NCBI GenBank assembly: GCA_002633025.1
Contig: NMRB01000077.1
Coordinates: 283,213-347,212 of the forward strand
Source of the DNA: Notospermus geniculatus
Lineage: Eukaryota; Nemertea; Pilidiophora; Heteronemertea; Lineidae
Direction of reading: 5' to 3'
Length of the DNA stretch: 64,000 bases
This document shows, piece by piece, positions 26,171-39,672 of the stretch. Within the stretch, counting starts at the first letter, position 1. Each line of letters begins with the position of its first letter. Both the position numbers and the translations under genes were made by a program. The notes below the pieces were generated by a model. That model had not been told where the DNA came from and ran no database searches. It saw only the letters and a program-made list of their open reading frames with translations.

Positions 26171-26474
26171 CATTCCCTCGTTGCCTCCAATTGCCACAAC
26201 TGTCACGACTAACCAATAGTGAAATTTAATTACTTTCAGAGACGCCATTGATTTTGTGCAAATAATTTATCCGAATCTGGCGTGTGAAAACCGGTTTCCT
26301 ACACAATGTACACATCGTGGAGATAAGAGGAAACGATTAGGCACTGTGGGAGACGGTTGCCGACGGCGATGGTACTCGGCGCTTTACTAATGAAGTTTTT
26401 TCTGCTGTGAAGTATTTTGGCCCATATGTCTCTGGTGTCGTCTCTGGTTGCATTCTTTGAATACAACTTCACTC

Positions 26475-27020
26475 TAGCGACGGCTGGCGTGTTCACTCTT
26501 CTCTCTGGCAAGGGGTGGTATATTCACACTTCACTCAGGCTGGTATATTCACACCTTGCTCTAGCGAGGGGTGGCATGTTCACGCTTCTCACTGACAAGG
26601 GGTGGCATGTTCAAACTTCTCTGACAAGGGGTGGTATATTCACACCTTGCTCTGGCGAGGGGTGGCATGTTAAAACTTCTCTCTGGCAAGGGGTGGTACA
26701 TTCACACTTCACTCAGGCAAGGGCTGGCATATTCACACCTTGCTCTGCTCTGGTAAGGGCTGGTGTGTTCACATTTGCTCTGGCAAGGGCTGGTATACTA
26801 GTATTCACACTTCCCTCAAGTTGGAGCTGCTATATACTCACACCTTGCTCTGGTTTAGGGCTGGTTTGTTCACACCTTACTCCAGCTAGGGGTGGTATAT
26901 TCACAGTGCTCTAGTGAGGGCTGGTATATTCACACCAGCCCTCAGGAGAGCTGGTATATTCACACTTTGCTTTCACGAGGGCTGATAATCACACTTTCTC
27001 CAGCAAAGCTGGATTCACAC
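26475..27020 (+). repeat. 33-40-bp minisatellite
   Basis: About fifteen variable copies of ctggcaaggggtggtatatt plus cacac. It gives rise to the 165-aa ORF at 26417-26914, whose periodic sequence has no other support. Confidence 0.9.
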
Positions 27021-27414
27021 CAGTACCATCACATTTCGTTGACTCTGATTTCCCTGTGGCTACAACCTGTTTACAGTATGGTAATGCCAGCAGCTTCTTT
27101 GAATAAGATGTTGATGCGACTCGTCTGAAGATGTTTTAGTCAGCCAGCGTTTGCTTGGTATAATTCTCTAGTCATCTGTGTGCATTCTTTCCCTCACAAC
27201 CACCTGTGTCTGACATGGTGGAAGAATCCAATGTTTCATGCTTTCATGCTCCATTTCGTGCTGTTGTTGGCAAGGCAGATGTTTTAACTTGTATGCATTG
27301 TTATCTAGATTGATATTCAACCTTGTCTTTATGGTTGGCTGATCGATGTCTAATTTGCTATGGTTAGCAGTGTCGGTTACTAACACTGGCTGTTAACCAT
27401 TGTATTTTCAAAGG

Positions 27415-27750
27415 TGATATGCTTTGTTTGGATGACAACGCAGCTGATGTTGACCTTGTGAGGTTAGCATGCAGTCAGTGGTTGATACTGCATTGTATGG
27501 TTCACAATGCAGCTGAGGTTATGCTTTGTATGGTATGAAGTTTATGCCTTGTATGGTATAAAGCTGATGTTACTCTTTCTACAATAGGGTTTAAGGTCAT
27601 ACCTTGTATGGATAACAGTAGGGTTGATTAAGCCTTGTATGGTCAAAAATAGGGGTGACTATGCCTTGCATGGTTAACAATAGGGTGATTATGCTTTGTT
27701 TTGCATAGTTAACAGTAGAATTGATTATACTACCTTGCATGGTTGATGGC
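27415..27750 (+). repeat. Degenerate ~36-bp tandem repeat
   Basis: Repeated tatgccttgtatggttaaca and ataggg..gatta segments, strongly diverged. Confidence 0.6.
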
Positions 27751-28158
27751 CATTCACTTATTTAGCAGGATTACGGCTGATTGAAACCAAACCTTTTCTA
27801 TGCACTACACATGTATGTATTCCATTACTAGAAAGAATGGACAATTGCTCATAAAATAAATTCTTTGATATTCCCTGACATTTGAAGTCTTGAGGTTTGA
27901 ATTTCGATGAATCTACCTCCCCTGATTATAGACACAGATGATGCAGGAAAGGTCAGAGATCAGGGTATTGATTCTAACGTGCGTGGTTGCAGGTAGACAT
28001 CGTCACAAGTAATTTCATTGTATTTAGTTGAAATTGATTGTCGCCTTCGTCTCCCACAGACATGTTATTCTCTATCGTAGTTTTGAATTTGTTGTTCGTT
28101 GAAGCCAAAGATTGAAATGTACAAGCTACAATGTGTGTGGTAGTCAGGTGCCAATATC

Positions 28159-28340
28159 TTGCAGTTGTCTGGAGGTGCTGCCACTCTCTCTTGTGGTTAT
28201 CTGGAAGTGCTGCCACTCTGTCTTGCAGTTGTCTGGTGGTGGTATCACTCTGTCCTGAGGTTATGTGGTGATGGGGCCACTCTGTCTTGTAACTGTAATG
28301 ACATGTGGTTATGGCGCCACTGTCTTTGGTTTATGATGGA
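28159..28340 (+). repeat. ~37-bp tandem repeat
   Basis: Five diverged copies of ggttgtctggtggtgctgcc followed by actctgtcttg. Confidence 0.7.
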
Positions 28341-28477
28341 GCTGCAAAGTAGGTTGCTGGGCAGGTTAGCCAAAGCGGCATTGCAGTGCTTCATGGTTTG
28401 AAGAGAGGACAGCTCAGATTCCAGGTCCTGCATGAGTGAGCTTGATCTGCAGAAACATGATTTCATCGTGAGCAGAC

Positions 28478-28600
28478 CGGATTGTGGATTGTCAACAATT
28501 GCGGATTGTCAGCGATTGTGGATGGTCAAGAGATTGTGAATTATCAGAGATTGCGGACTGTCAGATATTGTGGGTTGTCAGAGATTGTGGATGGTTAGAG
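28478..28600 (+). repeat. ~21-bp tandem repeat
   Basis: Six or so copies of ttgtcagagattgtggat with indels. Confidence 0.75.
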
Positions 28601-29954
28601 CTGGCCACCTCAGAGGTCATTAGTACAGGTTTCAGTCCAGCCCATTCCTCACCAAATGGGGAATCCAGCACTGTTTGACTGTTCAGGTAATCATAGATTC
28701 TAATTTCCTTTCTTTTGACAATTCACACAACAAATCTCCAACATAATTAGCCAGCTAATAACGTTGAAGTTGATACTCCTCTATTCAAAATTTCCTTCTT
28801 TGATGTTTTGAAGACTTTGAAATTACGGTAAACTTCGAAATGGGTATGAATATTTTATGAAATCTAGTTTTCCTCGTTGCGTTCTCCGCGAAAGGAAGCA
28901 AGCTGTCAAACTGTCTGCATATTTCCGAAGCTGTATCGCTGTGATATACATGTCTAATGTGTGGTAAATGCTACTCTATGTGCAGGTATTTGGATCAATT
29001 ATCATTTGCATAGGCTGGGAGTTGGATGGGATGGTGGTGCAACAGCTCTGCAGACATATTCAATGCCTGCTACACACATTAAACTGGGAGAGTAGCACTT
29101 ACGGAAGTCGCAGTCAGGTCAACTCCATGAGCCATGCCTCTGAGTGTGATATCTCTGATATCCCAGACGTGACTCAGTCACAGACATAAGTTCCAATATA
29201 AAACCTATGTGTGCTCTGCACGTTTCATGTCCCAAACACAGCTCACAGACACAAACACAGGTTCCAATCTAAAACCTGTGTGCTACCTCCTTTCTGCGAG
29301 TTTTGTGTCTGCTACATGGCTAACGGACACGATTTCCAATCTCGCAGACATGGACTTGGTGCTGCCAGCTTCAGGAGTGCTTCTCACTGAGTCAGACAGA
29401 CATGACTTTGTATGTGTACTGCTCATTTGTTCTAGGCTTGTTGCAATGTCTGTCAGCTCTTGACCTGTTGTTTGCCAATGCCAGAAAGCTTGTTTCCACA
29501 ACAGCAGTTCCCCCTTCACACGCTGTTTCCGCAGGCCTTGATCCACTGCTGACACGTCTTGACTTGTTGCTTTGCAAGGACGAAGGAGCATAATGTGAAA
29601 ACCGAGCAATATGCTGGAAAACCGCTGCCGTGGAATGGACCTGTTGAACTGAAAAGCACTCTCCCGGGAGCGTAAACCGCAAAAATGTGCAGTGAATTGC
29701 ACATCACGCAAAGGATTCATTGATCTTGCCAAGCCATCAGATCTCTTCCGTGGATGAGTTCCTGCAGTGTGCCGTACTGCAACGAATCATCAACGTATGA
29801 ATTATAAAAGAGCCACAACCACTGACGCTTGATTGTCTGGTGAATAGTTAAGTTTGTTTACCAGGCCATGTTACAGTATTGTTCAGGATTGATGGTATTA
29901 CCCTTCTTGAGTTCACCTTTGACTCTCTTCATTCCCGCTTAACCCTCTTGAACA

Positions 29955-30120
29955 AGAGACCTGACAGCCAAGTAGTTACGGTGACTGTAATGGCAAGCGT
30001 AGGTCTGAGGTTCAAATCCAGCCTGGGCCATCACTGGCTTTCCCTGGCTTTTCAGTCTGTTGCATGGGGCAGTAAGCTGTAGTGTCTTGAAACTTGTACC
30101 TTTGTGAGGGCAAGTAAAAG
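29955..30120 (+). mobile_element. SINE-like element, family A
   Basis: The tRNA-like head has the B-box gaggttcaaatccagcctgg. It is followed by tccctggcttttcagtctgt and ggggcagtaagctgtagtgt. Its 3' body runs directly into the tandem array at 30108-30425. Confidence 0.65.
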
Positions 30121-30425
30121 ACCCCCATCCAACACACGTGCCTTCGTTAGGGCAAGTAAAAGACCCACATCCAACACATGCGCCTTCGTGAGGGCAAGTA
30201 AAAGACCCCCATCCAACACAAGGACCTTTGTAAGGACAAGTGAAAGACTCAATCCAACACAAGTGCCTTCGCGAGGGCAAGTAAATGACCCCATCCAACA
30301 CAAATGCCTTCGTGAGGGCAACTAAAAGACCCCATCCAACACAAATGCCTTTGTGAGGGCAAGTAAAAGACCCCATCCAACAGAAGGATCGAGAGTAAGT
30401 AAAAGACTCCATCCAACACAAGTTT
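30108..30425 (+). repeat. 42-bp minisatellite derived from SINE family A body
   Basis: Seven to eight copies of gagggcaagtaaaagacccc plus atccaacacaagtgccttcg. The same segment occurs once in each SINE-A copy (for example aagggcaagttaaaagactg at 4217). ORFs of both strands here (183 aa minus, 73 aa plus) are repeat translations. Confidence 0.9.
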
Positions 30426-31442
30426 GGTGGACGACAGAAGGAGCAAGATGAACAGGAGGGAAGAACAATAGCAACTGTCGGTGCCAACATTCAATCTGAC
30501 CCATGAGAACTAAGACTCAAACAAATGGGCTGCTCAGCTGCTAAGCCATCTTCCTTGCACCAGAACCAAGCCCAAATCTCTGGCATAACTACTGTCATAC
30601 TGTATTCCTTAGGGGTTAAAGACAGCCGGATAGTATATTGAAATATGAAGCAAATTTCCTGATGTCCAGGAATAGAACTCGAAAGCGTCGAGAGCTCTTG
30701 TGATTCTCCACGACAGGAAGACGAGCGAGTTATTGGCAACATTTTCAATGCCTAACCAGTGTTGATATTGTAAGGAGCTCGGACCATGCAGACTCTGGTA
30801 ATTTCATCTGCATCTTTTACTGATGGGTGAGGTCTGGAGGAGTGTTCTGTTGGGAAAGTTATGGAAAAGAGAATAAATATGTTGGAATGTGAGCTGTCTG
30901 ACATTGTATGCTGTTGGCAACTTCTGATGTGTTTTCGAAGCACAGAAATTAAGCTTTCTAATAAATATCATGTTTTCAGAGGTGTTGAACCATGAAACCA
31001 ATGATATGTTCGGGAAGTGCTCCTTCTGAGCTTTGCAGCAAATGGTCAAGTCAAGAGGTTTCTAGAACCATTCTTTTGCTTGTATGGTCAGTAACGTTGA
31101 TCTATTTCTTTTGTAATCTTCACCACGAGTCGCTGAATCATTCAGGGCAAATCACCGCCGTGTTAATCTAACTGTCTCCAGTTGATATTTTTAACCGTCC
31201 CACGATGCCTCGCATGAAATATGCATACCTTGTGTAGGAATTTCTGAGTCTCTTGGTCGTCAAGACAACATTGATGTGATGCATCGTGATTCATCTTGCA
31301 GGATATCTTCTCGTTGTCAATGGTGCCTTCGCTTATGAAATTTTGGCAATCCCTAGGCCTACTTCAGATAAGAGTTACCCAATCTGGACTTGGTCCGTGT
31401 CCAATTATGCAATCTATTCCAAGCACACTTGTTGATTTAGAA

Positions 31443-31559
31443 TAGGGACTTTCAGCAAGCTGTGTCACGAATGACGTATCGAGCTAATGCATTTTCTATT
31501 AAACTCATACGTCATACGTGATACGGATCGACGATACGGAGCTTTGCTGAAAGTCCCTA
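31443..31559. mobile_element. 117-bp MITE with TAGGGACTTTCAGCAA ends
   Basis: Left TAGGGACTTTCAGCAAGCT and right complement TTGCTGAAAGTCCCTA. The subterminal parts contain cgtat/atacg motifs on both sides. Non-coding. Confidence 0.8.
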
Positions 31560-32955
31560 GTGAAAGTGTTAACAGACTGAAGTATGTTCCATACCTATCT
31601 TGTGCCGATTATGCCCCACCTTATGGAATTCACCACACTTACCCATGATGCAACCTGTTAACGAGCTCTCTCATCCGCAATCATTGCAGCGGAGGTCGAT
31701 TGATTGGACGACAAACGCCGCCATTAGCTTCGCGATAATAACAAGAGTTGGGTGGGCTTGACTGGGGATTAGGCCAGCTGGTTTTAAAGGTGTCATACCG
31801 TGTAATGGGGTTTGCGTGGTCTGGGAAGGAATGATGTGATGCCACTTTGACCAATCTTGAATGTGGAAGCAGTGAAAGCTCTGGGATCTTTTGTTGATAT
31901 TTTGACACTAAGTGAAGCTTGGATGAAAATCATGGTGACTTCCATCAGTCAACCAGACTCCCAGCTCATCGCTTTCTTCAAACACCTCTCAGATCAACAA
32001 GTTCCAGAACTTGCTCGTTTACTTGCCAGGGAACATGCAACGGAAGCTTAGGAATTGACCGTGCTGGGACTTTTCCAAGAGGTGCAAAGATTATAGTTAA
32101 AGTGGCAGAGGGAACCTAGCTTCATTATGATTTGACAAGTTGGAAGTTGGGCGATATCAGTGTGTGGAACACTCACAACATGAACCACAAAGTATCAATC
32201 CCTCATCATTACTGACGCCATGGCAAACATCAAGTCCCGTGCGTCTGAATACTGCTCAAAGATGTTGCATCTCCACGGCAACCAAGCCACTGTTACGAAG
32301 GTAAAGAATCCTCAGCGGATATTTGATGGGGATAATGAGTAAGCAATGTTACCATAAGAGTCTGGCATATCCAACCTTGGGCCTAATGGTGATTGAAGGT
32401 GAAAAGTCATCATTCTGAAACTCTTGAATTCTGCCACTCTGGATATTATTTTGTTTGTATACCCTGTTTACTGGTATATTACCATATTACCTCATAAATC
32501 ACCTGCGTCACCATATACGCCCTGTATATCAGTAGCACCCTGTACGCCCTGTTTTTCATCTGTCACACTATATACTACTTTGATCCCTGATCTCAGCACC
32601 ATTCTTCCACCTGTGACTAGCGTAGGTCAGATTACATTGATGGCTTTATTGAATAGGGTTGAATGGTGTAGCTGGCTTGATTCACAAGCTCAAAGCAGTC
32701 ATATGATGATCTTTTCTCAACATATCATCGATTGGGAAGGTTCGCTCCTCAAGGAAATAGCTTGGGTTCGTTGGAGCCTTCTTTCTGAATGCCATAGACA
32801 TGGCATTGAGGAAGGGAAGGTTGGCAGAATGATATGAAGGTGCTGCGTTTACTCGCACGAGTTGGCTCTGCAACTCAACCAAAGGAAACTACGGGCAATC
32901 ATTTGTGTCATTGGTCTCACGTAAGGTGATTAAGTCAACGAAGGTGAATTGCCCA

Positions 32956-33706
32956 TTGAGAGACTACTCGCATGAGAAAACGCACGTGGAGCAGCACCAG
33001 CGGGGCTTCAGTAAAACGGGCAGCACACCAGGTGAGGCAAGGGCTATCACAAGCGATCTGATCGCCAGCCACTGCAGACTAGGCGATATCAGTTTTGGTA
33101 TTGTTTGGTATTGGGTGATCATCGCTGGCGAAAAGATTCCACGCATCGCTGTCCAGTGCACACCTAGTGTCAACAGCCGATTTTGCTCGGTGGCGATCAT
33201 ATCGCTCACATTGCATGGTGTGCTGGCCACTTTAGGGCCATATTTTCCCTGACCCTACCCGATAATGCCATAGTGTTCTCCATGTTCAATACTAAAAGAA
33301 AAAATATTTTGGGTCGTCTCAGAATCCATGCGCTCAGAACCCGAAGACTGCTCTATATAAGAACATTGATCTGATAGTCCATGTTATTGACCTGTCAGCA
33401 CCTTGTCAGTTGATGATTGATCGAATTAGCAACAGATTTACAAGTTAGCAATTGGATTTTGGCAGCTGGTTGACGCTTATTTGTACTTGGGACATTTTGT
33501 CGATGGTTCTGCAAATCAGGGACGTCATTGCCAATTTTTTGTGGAGATGTTGATGGTGGTGGTTTGATAAAGTGCTCTGGAAGAAGAATTCAGCGGTGAT
33601 GTTTTCAAAATGAGAACGATTTGTTTGGAACATGTCTCCCTTGCTTCCCTGTGCCAAAATTCCTTTGTTGGTCCAAATTCTGCCATTGATCACATCGTCG
33701 GAGTAG
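32956..33706 (+). repeat. Tandem segmental duplication, copy 1
   Basis: This segment recurs at 33708-34460 with only about half a dozen differences, including one small indel region near 33045. Both copies carry identical 63-aa and 82-aa ORFs, and neither ORF looks like a gene. Confidence 0.97.
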
Positions 33707-33707
33707 N

Positions 33708-34460
33708 TTGAGAGACTACTCGCATGAGAAAACTCACGTGGAGCAGCACCAGCGGGGCTTCAGTAAAACGGGCAGCACCCCAGGTGAGGCAAGGGCAATT
33801 TCGCAAGCGATCTGATCGCCAGCCACTGCAGACTAGGCGATATCAGTTTTGGTATTGTTTGGTATTGGGTGATCATCGCTTGCGAAAAGATTCCACGCAT
33901 CGCTGTCCAGTGCACACCTAGTGTCAACAGCTGATTTTGCTCGGTGGCGATCATATCGCTCACATTGCATGGTGTGCTGGCTACTTTAGGGCCATATTTT
34001 CCCTGACCCTACCCGATAATGCCATAGTGTTCTCCATGTTCAATACTAAAAGAAAAAATATTTTGGGTCGTCTCAGAATCCATGCGCTCAGAACCCGAAG
34101 ACTGCTCTATATAAGAACATTGATCTGATAGTCCATGTTATTGACCTGTCAGCACCTTGTCAGTTGATGATTGATCGAATTAGCAACAGATTTACAAGTT
34201 AGCAATTGGATTTTGGCAGCTGGTTGACGCTTATTTGTACTTGGGACATTTTGTCGATGGTTCTGCAAATCAGGGACGTCATTGCCAATTTTTTGTGGAG
34301 ATGTTGATGGTGGTGGTTTGATAAAGTGCTCTGGAAGAAGAATTCAGCGGTGATGTTTTCAAAATGAGAACGATTTGTTTGGAACATGTCTCCCTTGCTT
34401 CCCTGTGCCAAAATTCCTTTGTTGGTCCAAATTCTGCCATTGATCACATCGTCGGAGTAG
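33708..34460 (+). repeat. Tandem segmental duplication, copy 2
   Basis: Begins ttgagagactactcgcatga exactly after the single N at 33707, as copy 1 begins at 32956. It ends gtcggagtag, where copy 1 also ends. The arrangement suggests an assembly join of two alleles rather than a true tandem copy. Confidence 0.95.
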
Positions 34461-34857
34461 AATAGGGAATTCTCGGGAGGTCACTACCTCATCTATCAGA
34501 GCCTGACATCGCCGTACTATTTACTACGAGTACAGGAATTCTTCGTCCCCATTCATCTGTCCAAACAATGCCTCCTTCCAATATGCCATCATCACGCACG
34601 ATCACAACTTCGCCATCATCACGTTTGGTCTCCAATCTTGGAGAACATTGCCAGATGAGTGGAATATCTCCTTCGATTCCCATAACCCTCATGATATTTA
34701 TGTCCCGTGCTCTGCGCCTCGTCACATTTTATCATCCTCCACCTCATTCTCGATCAAGACAATTTACGTTATCATGATTAATGCGTCGTGTCAGACTTGT
34801 AATAATCCGCTACCTGTTGTGGTGATTTTTCGCCGTGATTGGTATCGGCGGTGTGGT

Positions 34858-35310
34858 GTTGAGATAGCAAGAGCCATAAAGCATGATCCCCAGGACATGG
34901 TAGCGGAGCGTGGTCAAGAAGATTGCAAGTGGGGCTTCTCTGCCACGTTGGTTCTTGCTGTGTAATTTGTCATCTTGTTTTGCGGGGTGTTTAGTGTTGA
35001 GATAGGAAAGTCATAAGCCTGATCCCCAGGACATGGTAGCGGAGCATGGTCAAGAAAATTAAAAGTGGGGCTTCTTTCCCACGTGGACACTCCTGTTCTT
35101 GCAGTGAGACTTTCATCTTTTGTGTGGTGTTTGGAGTTGAGGTAGCAAACGCCATTGAAGCATGATAGCATTGTAGCAGAGTTTAGTCAAGAAAATCATG
35201 ACATGGTAGCAGAGCTTAGTCAAGAAACCGTGACATAGCAGAGCTTCGTCTAGAAAATTTGGAGTGGTCCTTCTGATGTCGCCTCATCTGGAGACTGTTG
35301 TGTGTGGTCA
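34858..35310 (+). repeat. ~139-bp tandem repeat, three copies
   Basis: Units start at 34858, 34996 and 35136 with gttgagatagcaa-like sequence. They contain aggacatggtagcggagc and tggtcaagaaa. The third copy has an internal duplication. Confidence 0.85.
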
Positions 35311-36463
35311 AGAATTGGCTGACAAGAGTGATACAGTGGACCTGTGTTGTTTGGCTGTCCCCAGACCTCTGACATGATGTCTTCCATTTGCTATCTGCTC
35401 TGTCTCGAATGTTACGCAGTGATTTTGTGACCTTTACCAAACATGACAAAATGCAAATCTCACCACCTCAAACCAGAATATCTGTTCCGTTCCCCACAAA
35501 TTGAATTGCACAAACCGGCAACAGTTCCATTTTCAGCGTGTTGATTAATTTTGCATTTGTGATTTAAACTGGCACCGCCACGACGTAAGTGTAATTAGAT
35601 TAAACACAACGATTTGAAGGCAGATTGGAAATGAAAATGCTGAGAGATGAAGCTATTTTGAGTCGTCCTCTATGTCGAGTATCATTTGAGTTGATGATCA
35701 TGGAAACGGGACAGTTTTGAAAATGGCTTGATGTCTGTTTTGGAGGCTGCCTATGGCAAGAGGACAGCATGAAATTTCCAGCCCTTTGAAGAAACATTCT
35801 TCAGATGTTCACAAAAACAATCTTTCTTCAAATATTTTTCAAACAATACCACAGGATAGGGAGGGGGAGAAAACTTTAACAGAAGATGCCGTCTGCTGGC
35901 CTCTTGAGGCAGATGAGTGAAAGAAACCCTATGCATTATTGATTTAAATTTCAAATCCAGTGACACCATATCCTGTTCCTCTTTTTACACCTACCTGCCG
36001 ACTCCTCTTTCCATTCCAATCCTCTTTTTCCACCCAACCTGTCTCTCCCCTCATTTCCAGGAGTCAATAATCTAATGCTCATTCCTCATTTTACTTCCTC
36101 CCCAAGGGTTGCTGGAAAAGAAGAACCATAAACAGCAATGCCGAGCGCGACACTATCTCTTCGCTCTGTGTCCGCTGAACAGAGGAAAAACTTGCCATTT
36201 CTGATATTAATCTTGTAACAGAGTTCGGAATTCTGACACAGAATTGTGGCATTGGATTTTTTCTAAGATCTCGGACACTCATCAATCTGGATAATGGACT
36301 CGATGGATTTTATCGTTTTCTGATGTGAGAGACACCTTTTGGCCAAAACAATGACTAGAGGGCAGAACATCAGTTATGACTCCGGGATAAATTGGGTGAT
36401 TTTGATGACGTGCTGAGTGTCAAGACAGCAACACCAGCTGTTTGGATAATGTTGGTGATTATG

Positions 36464-36575
36464 TAGAAGGAAACCAGTTCCTCGGGAAAACCTGCAGTCA
36501 AAGTGTCACCCTTCCTGACGCCTGAGGAACAGATTCAACATGAAATTGGACCCACAACCTGCAAGGTGGCTGGAA
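36464..36575 (-). mobile_element. SINE-like fragment, family C
   Basis: gaaggaaaccagttcctcgg resembles the ggaaaccggagcccctg block at 48080. The tRNA-like head is not clear. Confidence 0.35.
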
Positions 36576-38649
36576 GTCTATTGCACTCTTGGTTACCATT
36601 GAGATGCCCCCCCCCCATCATTGCGCATCATTCAAGTTGAATGAAGCAGATTGTGCATCTCTCGACATCGTCGCTGACTTGGTACTATCGACCACAGATC
36701 AATGGCGCACAAATTACAACAGGCATTTCAAAAATGCTTGCATCTTTATCAAGTATTTGCATAGAATGGAGTCTTTGTCGGAGCATTTCATTGATGGAGA
36801 TTGCCTCAGTTCTTGTTCAAGTAGAACTTGTCGTGGCTGTCTGTTCTGAACTGCAAAAGGCACGGAGGAGTAGTTGCCGACGTGAATTTTCTGTATTCTA
36901 GAGGTCTGGCCTAGCAAGTGACGATGCTGCCAAGCTGGGGAAGGCCTCATTTGTCAACTTCTAACAGTTTTTGCAAGAAAGCAATGTTTCCTGACAGTTC
37001 CCCATTTGTCATGGTTTTTGAAAAGCCAAGGCTGAGGGGGCATCTCAAAGATTATGTAACCAAATATGGAAAATATCCTGTCGAAAAAAATTGAAGTCAT
37101 ATGGGCAGTTGTTTGTGTCATTGGTCACGGCGTAAGCCAAAAGGAAACTGACAATTCTGAATTACCCATTGCAAGAACACGTTTACATGGAGAAGTGCCT
37201 TCAGAATGTGGCAAATCCTTAGGCCAACTAATGTGAATTACATTGCCGGGACCCTGTCTCTGGGTCAGGGTAGTACTCTCTTAAGAATGAGAGGGGATAA
37301 GTGAGTGGTGATAAACGTTTCCTGCTGTCTCGTCACCCTATCAAGGGTGCTAGGGGACAGCACTGGTCCTGTCGTGATCAGACAACCCTCTTACTGTTTA
37401 AAGTTGACTATTTCAAGTTTCAAATAGTCCCTAATTGTTACGCTCAATCTCTAATCTGGGTTTCTATTGGATTTAATTTGCGGGTATCAGGAAATGAAAT
37501 TATCGACTCAGTTTAGTGGAAAAGCTGTGATGCTTGGCAACGGCGGATTCCCAGGGGCGGAGCATTTGTCAGAATTATTTGATTTGCCTCGTACGAGACG
37601 TTGTTGAATGGTATGTCAGGAATGTGGAGTTGTTCTCAAGATTTACTCCAGAGATGGCCGTATTTTGAAGTTGTCGCTATGGCGAGTATGACGGGTGTGA
37701 AAGTGATCTTAGGGGAGTCTGACTTATTAAGGTGAAAAGACGTCAAGAAATTTTCATCATTTTCGGATGAGAGAGGGTTTACAATTTGCAACCTTGCTTG
37801 TCTCTTTATACAACAACCACCTACGATGCCGCACCCTCTGAAGGTCAAGGTCAACGAATACGCACCCCGTCTTAAGCGTGTTTCCCGTCAACGACAGCTA
37901 AGACAGACGGAGAAGCTCCCCACTCCTTCATAGACAGATACTAAGTATCTAGATAATCAAAAATAATCGAGGCTGAGGATATCAAAGTCTGCATCGATCT
38001 TCTGCCCCTTTTGATCCCCTTGGAGATGATTTAATTGCCATATTTGGGCATGGAGGGGATAATGGGCCTCATTTGTCATCGGCTCTGGTTAAGACAAACG
38101 ACGTGGGGGGGGGGGTAATTATTGACAGGGTAATTTACTAAATCCACTCTCTGGAGGAGGGCTGTTTTGAAGACACTGTTTGCCCACCCTGTGATGGTAA
38201 GGGGTACATTGACCCTTCACAGACCAATATGAAAGTGACAAGGATCAACCCCTCGAAGGGTGAGGGTACGAGGTACAGTCCTGTTAATTTCCTGTGCCTC
38301 TTTTTCCGTCATTAATACCCCATAAAACGACCATTGACCATCACATACGATTCCTCTGCTCAGTTGGCTGTCCATTCAATAACATGATGATCATTTCTGA
38401 ATGGCGAAGTTGACATTAGATCGTCAGACATTTAAATAACAGGTTTCATCATACACAGCGTCTCGGCGCCCTTTGTCAGCGCCGTAAACATAGATACCGT
38501 CAAGGCTAATTATAGCTAAGGATTGATCTTCGTTCTGTTACCAGTGGATCATTGAGGTGTGTTCAGCCTGGAATACTGGATCTAGCTGTGCTGTGTCTTT
38601 ACATGTAACTCTGAAATGTACATGAAGAACTGGTCAATTCTGGTTGAAA

Positions 38650-38815
38650 CACAGTAGAACATCCTTATTATGGTCACCTTTGGGACTGACTGCTGCTGTC
38701 CTGAATTTCAAGGTGTCCTGATGAACAGAATTGCCAAAATCAGGATGGAACTTTGGTGTCCGTAATAGAGAGGTGTCCTGCTAAAAAGGTGCCTATTAAG
38801 GGAGGTACTCTGTCT
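38650..38815. repeat. gaggtgtcc dispersed repeat, copy 3
   Basis: Contains aaggtgtcctgatgaacag, gagaggtgtcctgctaaaaa and attaagggaggta. Same family as 12069-12237. Confidence 0.55.
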
Positions 38816-38990
38816 CTTGGGAAGGTAACCCTAGGCTAGTGCTTGTCAAATGCTACACTTGAAGGTGCATTCGCATGTCCTTGGTAGGCCTATATAGTTC
38901 TGTCCTTTGTGGATAGGTGGCATGGCAGAGCATGACTATATGTCTTATTGAAACTTGAAGAAACAGTTGTCATTTGTACCTTTCAGTGGT

Positions 38991-39096
38991 GATCAGTGGG
39001 GACAAGGTCAATTAAAGTAATAGCTCTATCCTGTACTACCAAGTATATGTAGTGTTGAGAATAGCCATTCCTACAATCAGCTGTACTCCCACTGAT
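38991..39096. mobile_element. Short MITE, GATCAGTGGG ends, copy 1
   Basis: Ends gatcagtggg and cccactgat. The interior (taaagtaatagctctatcct, gtactaccaagtata) matches the copy at 62412-62518. Confidence 0.7.
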
Positions 39097-39487
39097 ATTC
39101 CAGAGCTGGTGGCAGGAATCCCCTTGAGTCACCTTCAACATCACGTTTGTTTTATCCCATCATTATTGGCCGACCACATCGTAACATATTGCTAGATACG
39201 ACATCTTTATTGACATCCATGACATAAAACCGAAAAATGACGATATATGTTCAATACGCCGTGGCAGGGGCCTGGATTGGGAGATTTTGATTATACACAA
39301 GATAGATGTTATTATTGGAACGCTGTGTAGTTGTATACATGGTAAGATAAGTGTAATTGTGGTGTGTCTTCATTATAGGCTGTTCAATTTTCCAAACTTG
39401 GTGAATTTCATTACATCACCATTTGAAACGTAGGCGACTTGAGTCATGAAAACTGGCCTAGCCATAGAGTTTCCCTTTCTCCCACAT

Positions 39488-39672
39488 TAAAGCCCTGTTT
39501 CCACTACGACGGATCCGCCGTGGTTTGCGGCGAGCGGAGCGGTTTTCACAGGATTAGGATAATCCTTTGATGGTTTAACAATACATGGCCTGGTGATTAT
39601 CCCTAATGCCTGTGAAAACTGCTTCACTTGCCGCAAGCCACGGGGGAATCCGCTTGTGGAAACAGGCTTTTA
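39488..39672. mobile_element. MITE with TAAAGCC(C)TGTTTCCAC ends
   Basis: The left end ttaaagccctgtttccac and the right complement gtggaaacaggcttttа-type end pair. Inner arms ggttttcacaggattaggat and tccctaatgcctgtgaaaac also pair. 185 bp, non-coding. Confidence 0.75.

Noticed and set aside
26417-26914. 165-aa ORF
   Set aside because: It is a read-through of the 33-40-bp minisatellite.
29283-29732. 149-aa minus-strand ORF
   Set aside because: No domain, no splice context and no codon pattern to support it; a chance open frame.
29939-30490. 183-aa minus-strand ORF with repeated GWGSFTCPH-like blocks
   Set aside because: It is the translation of the 42-bp SINE-derived array (42 is a multiple of three, so the frame repeats).
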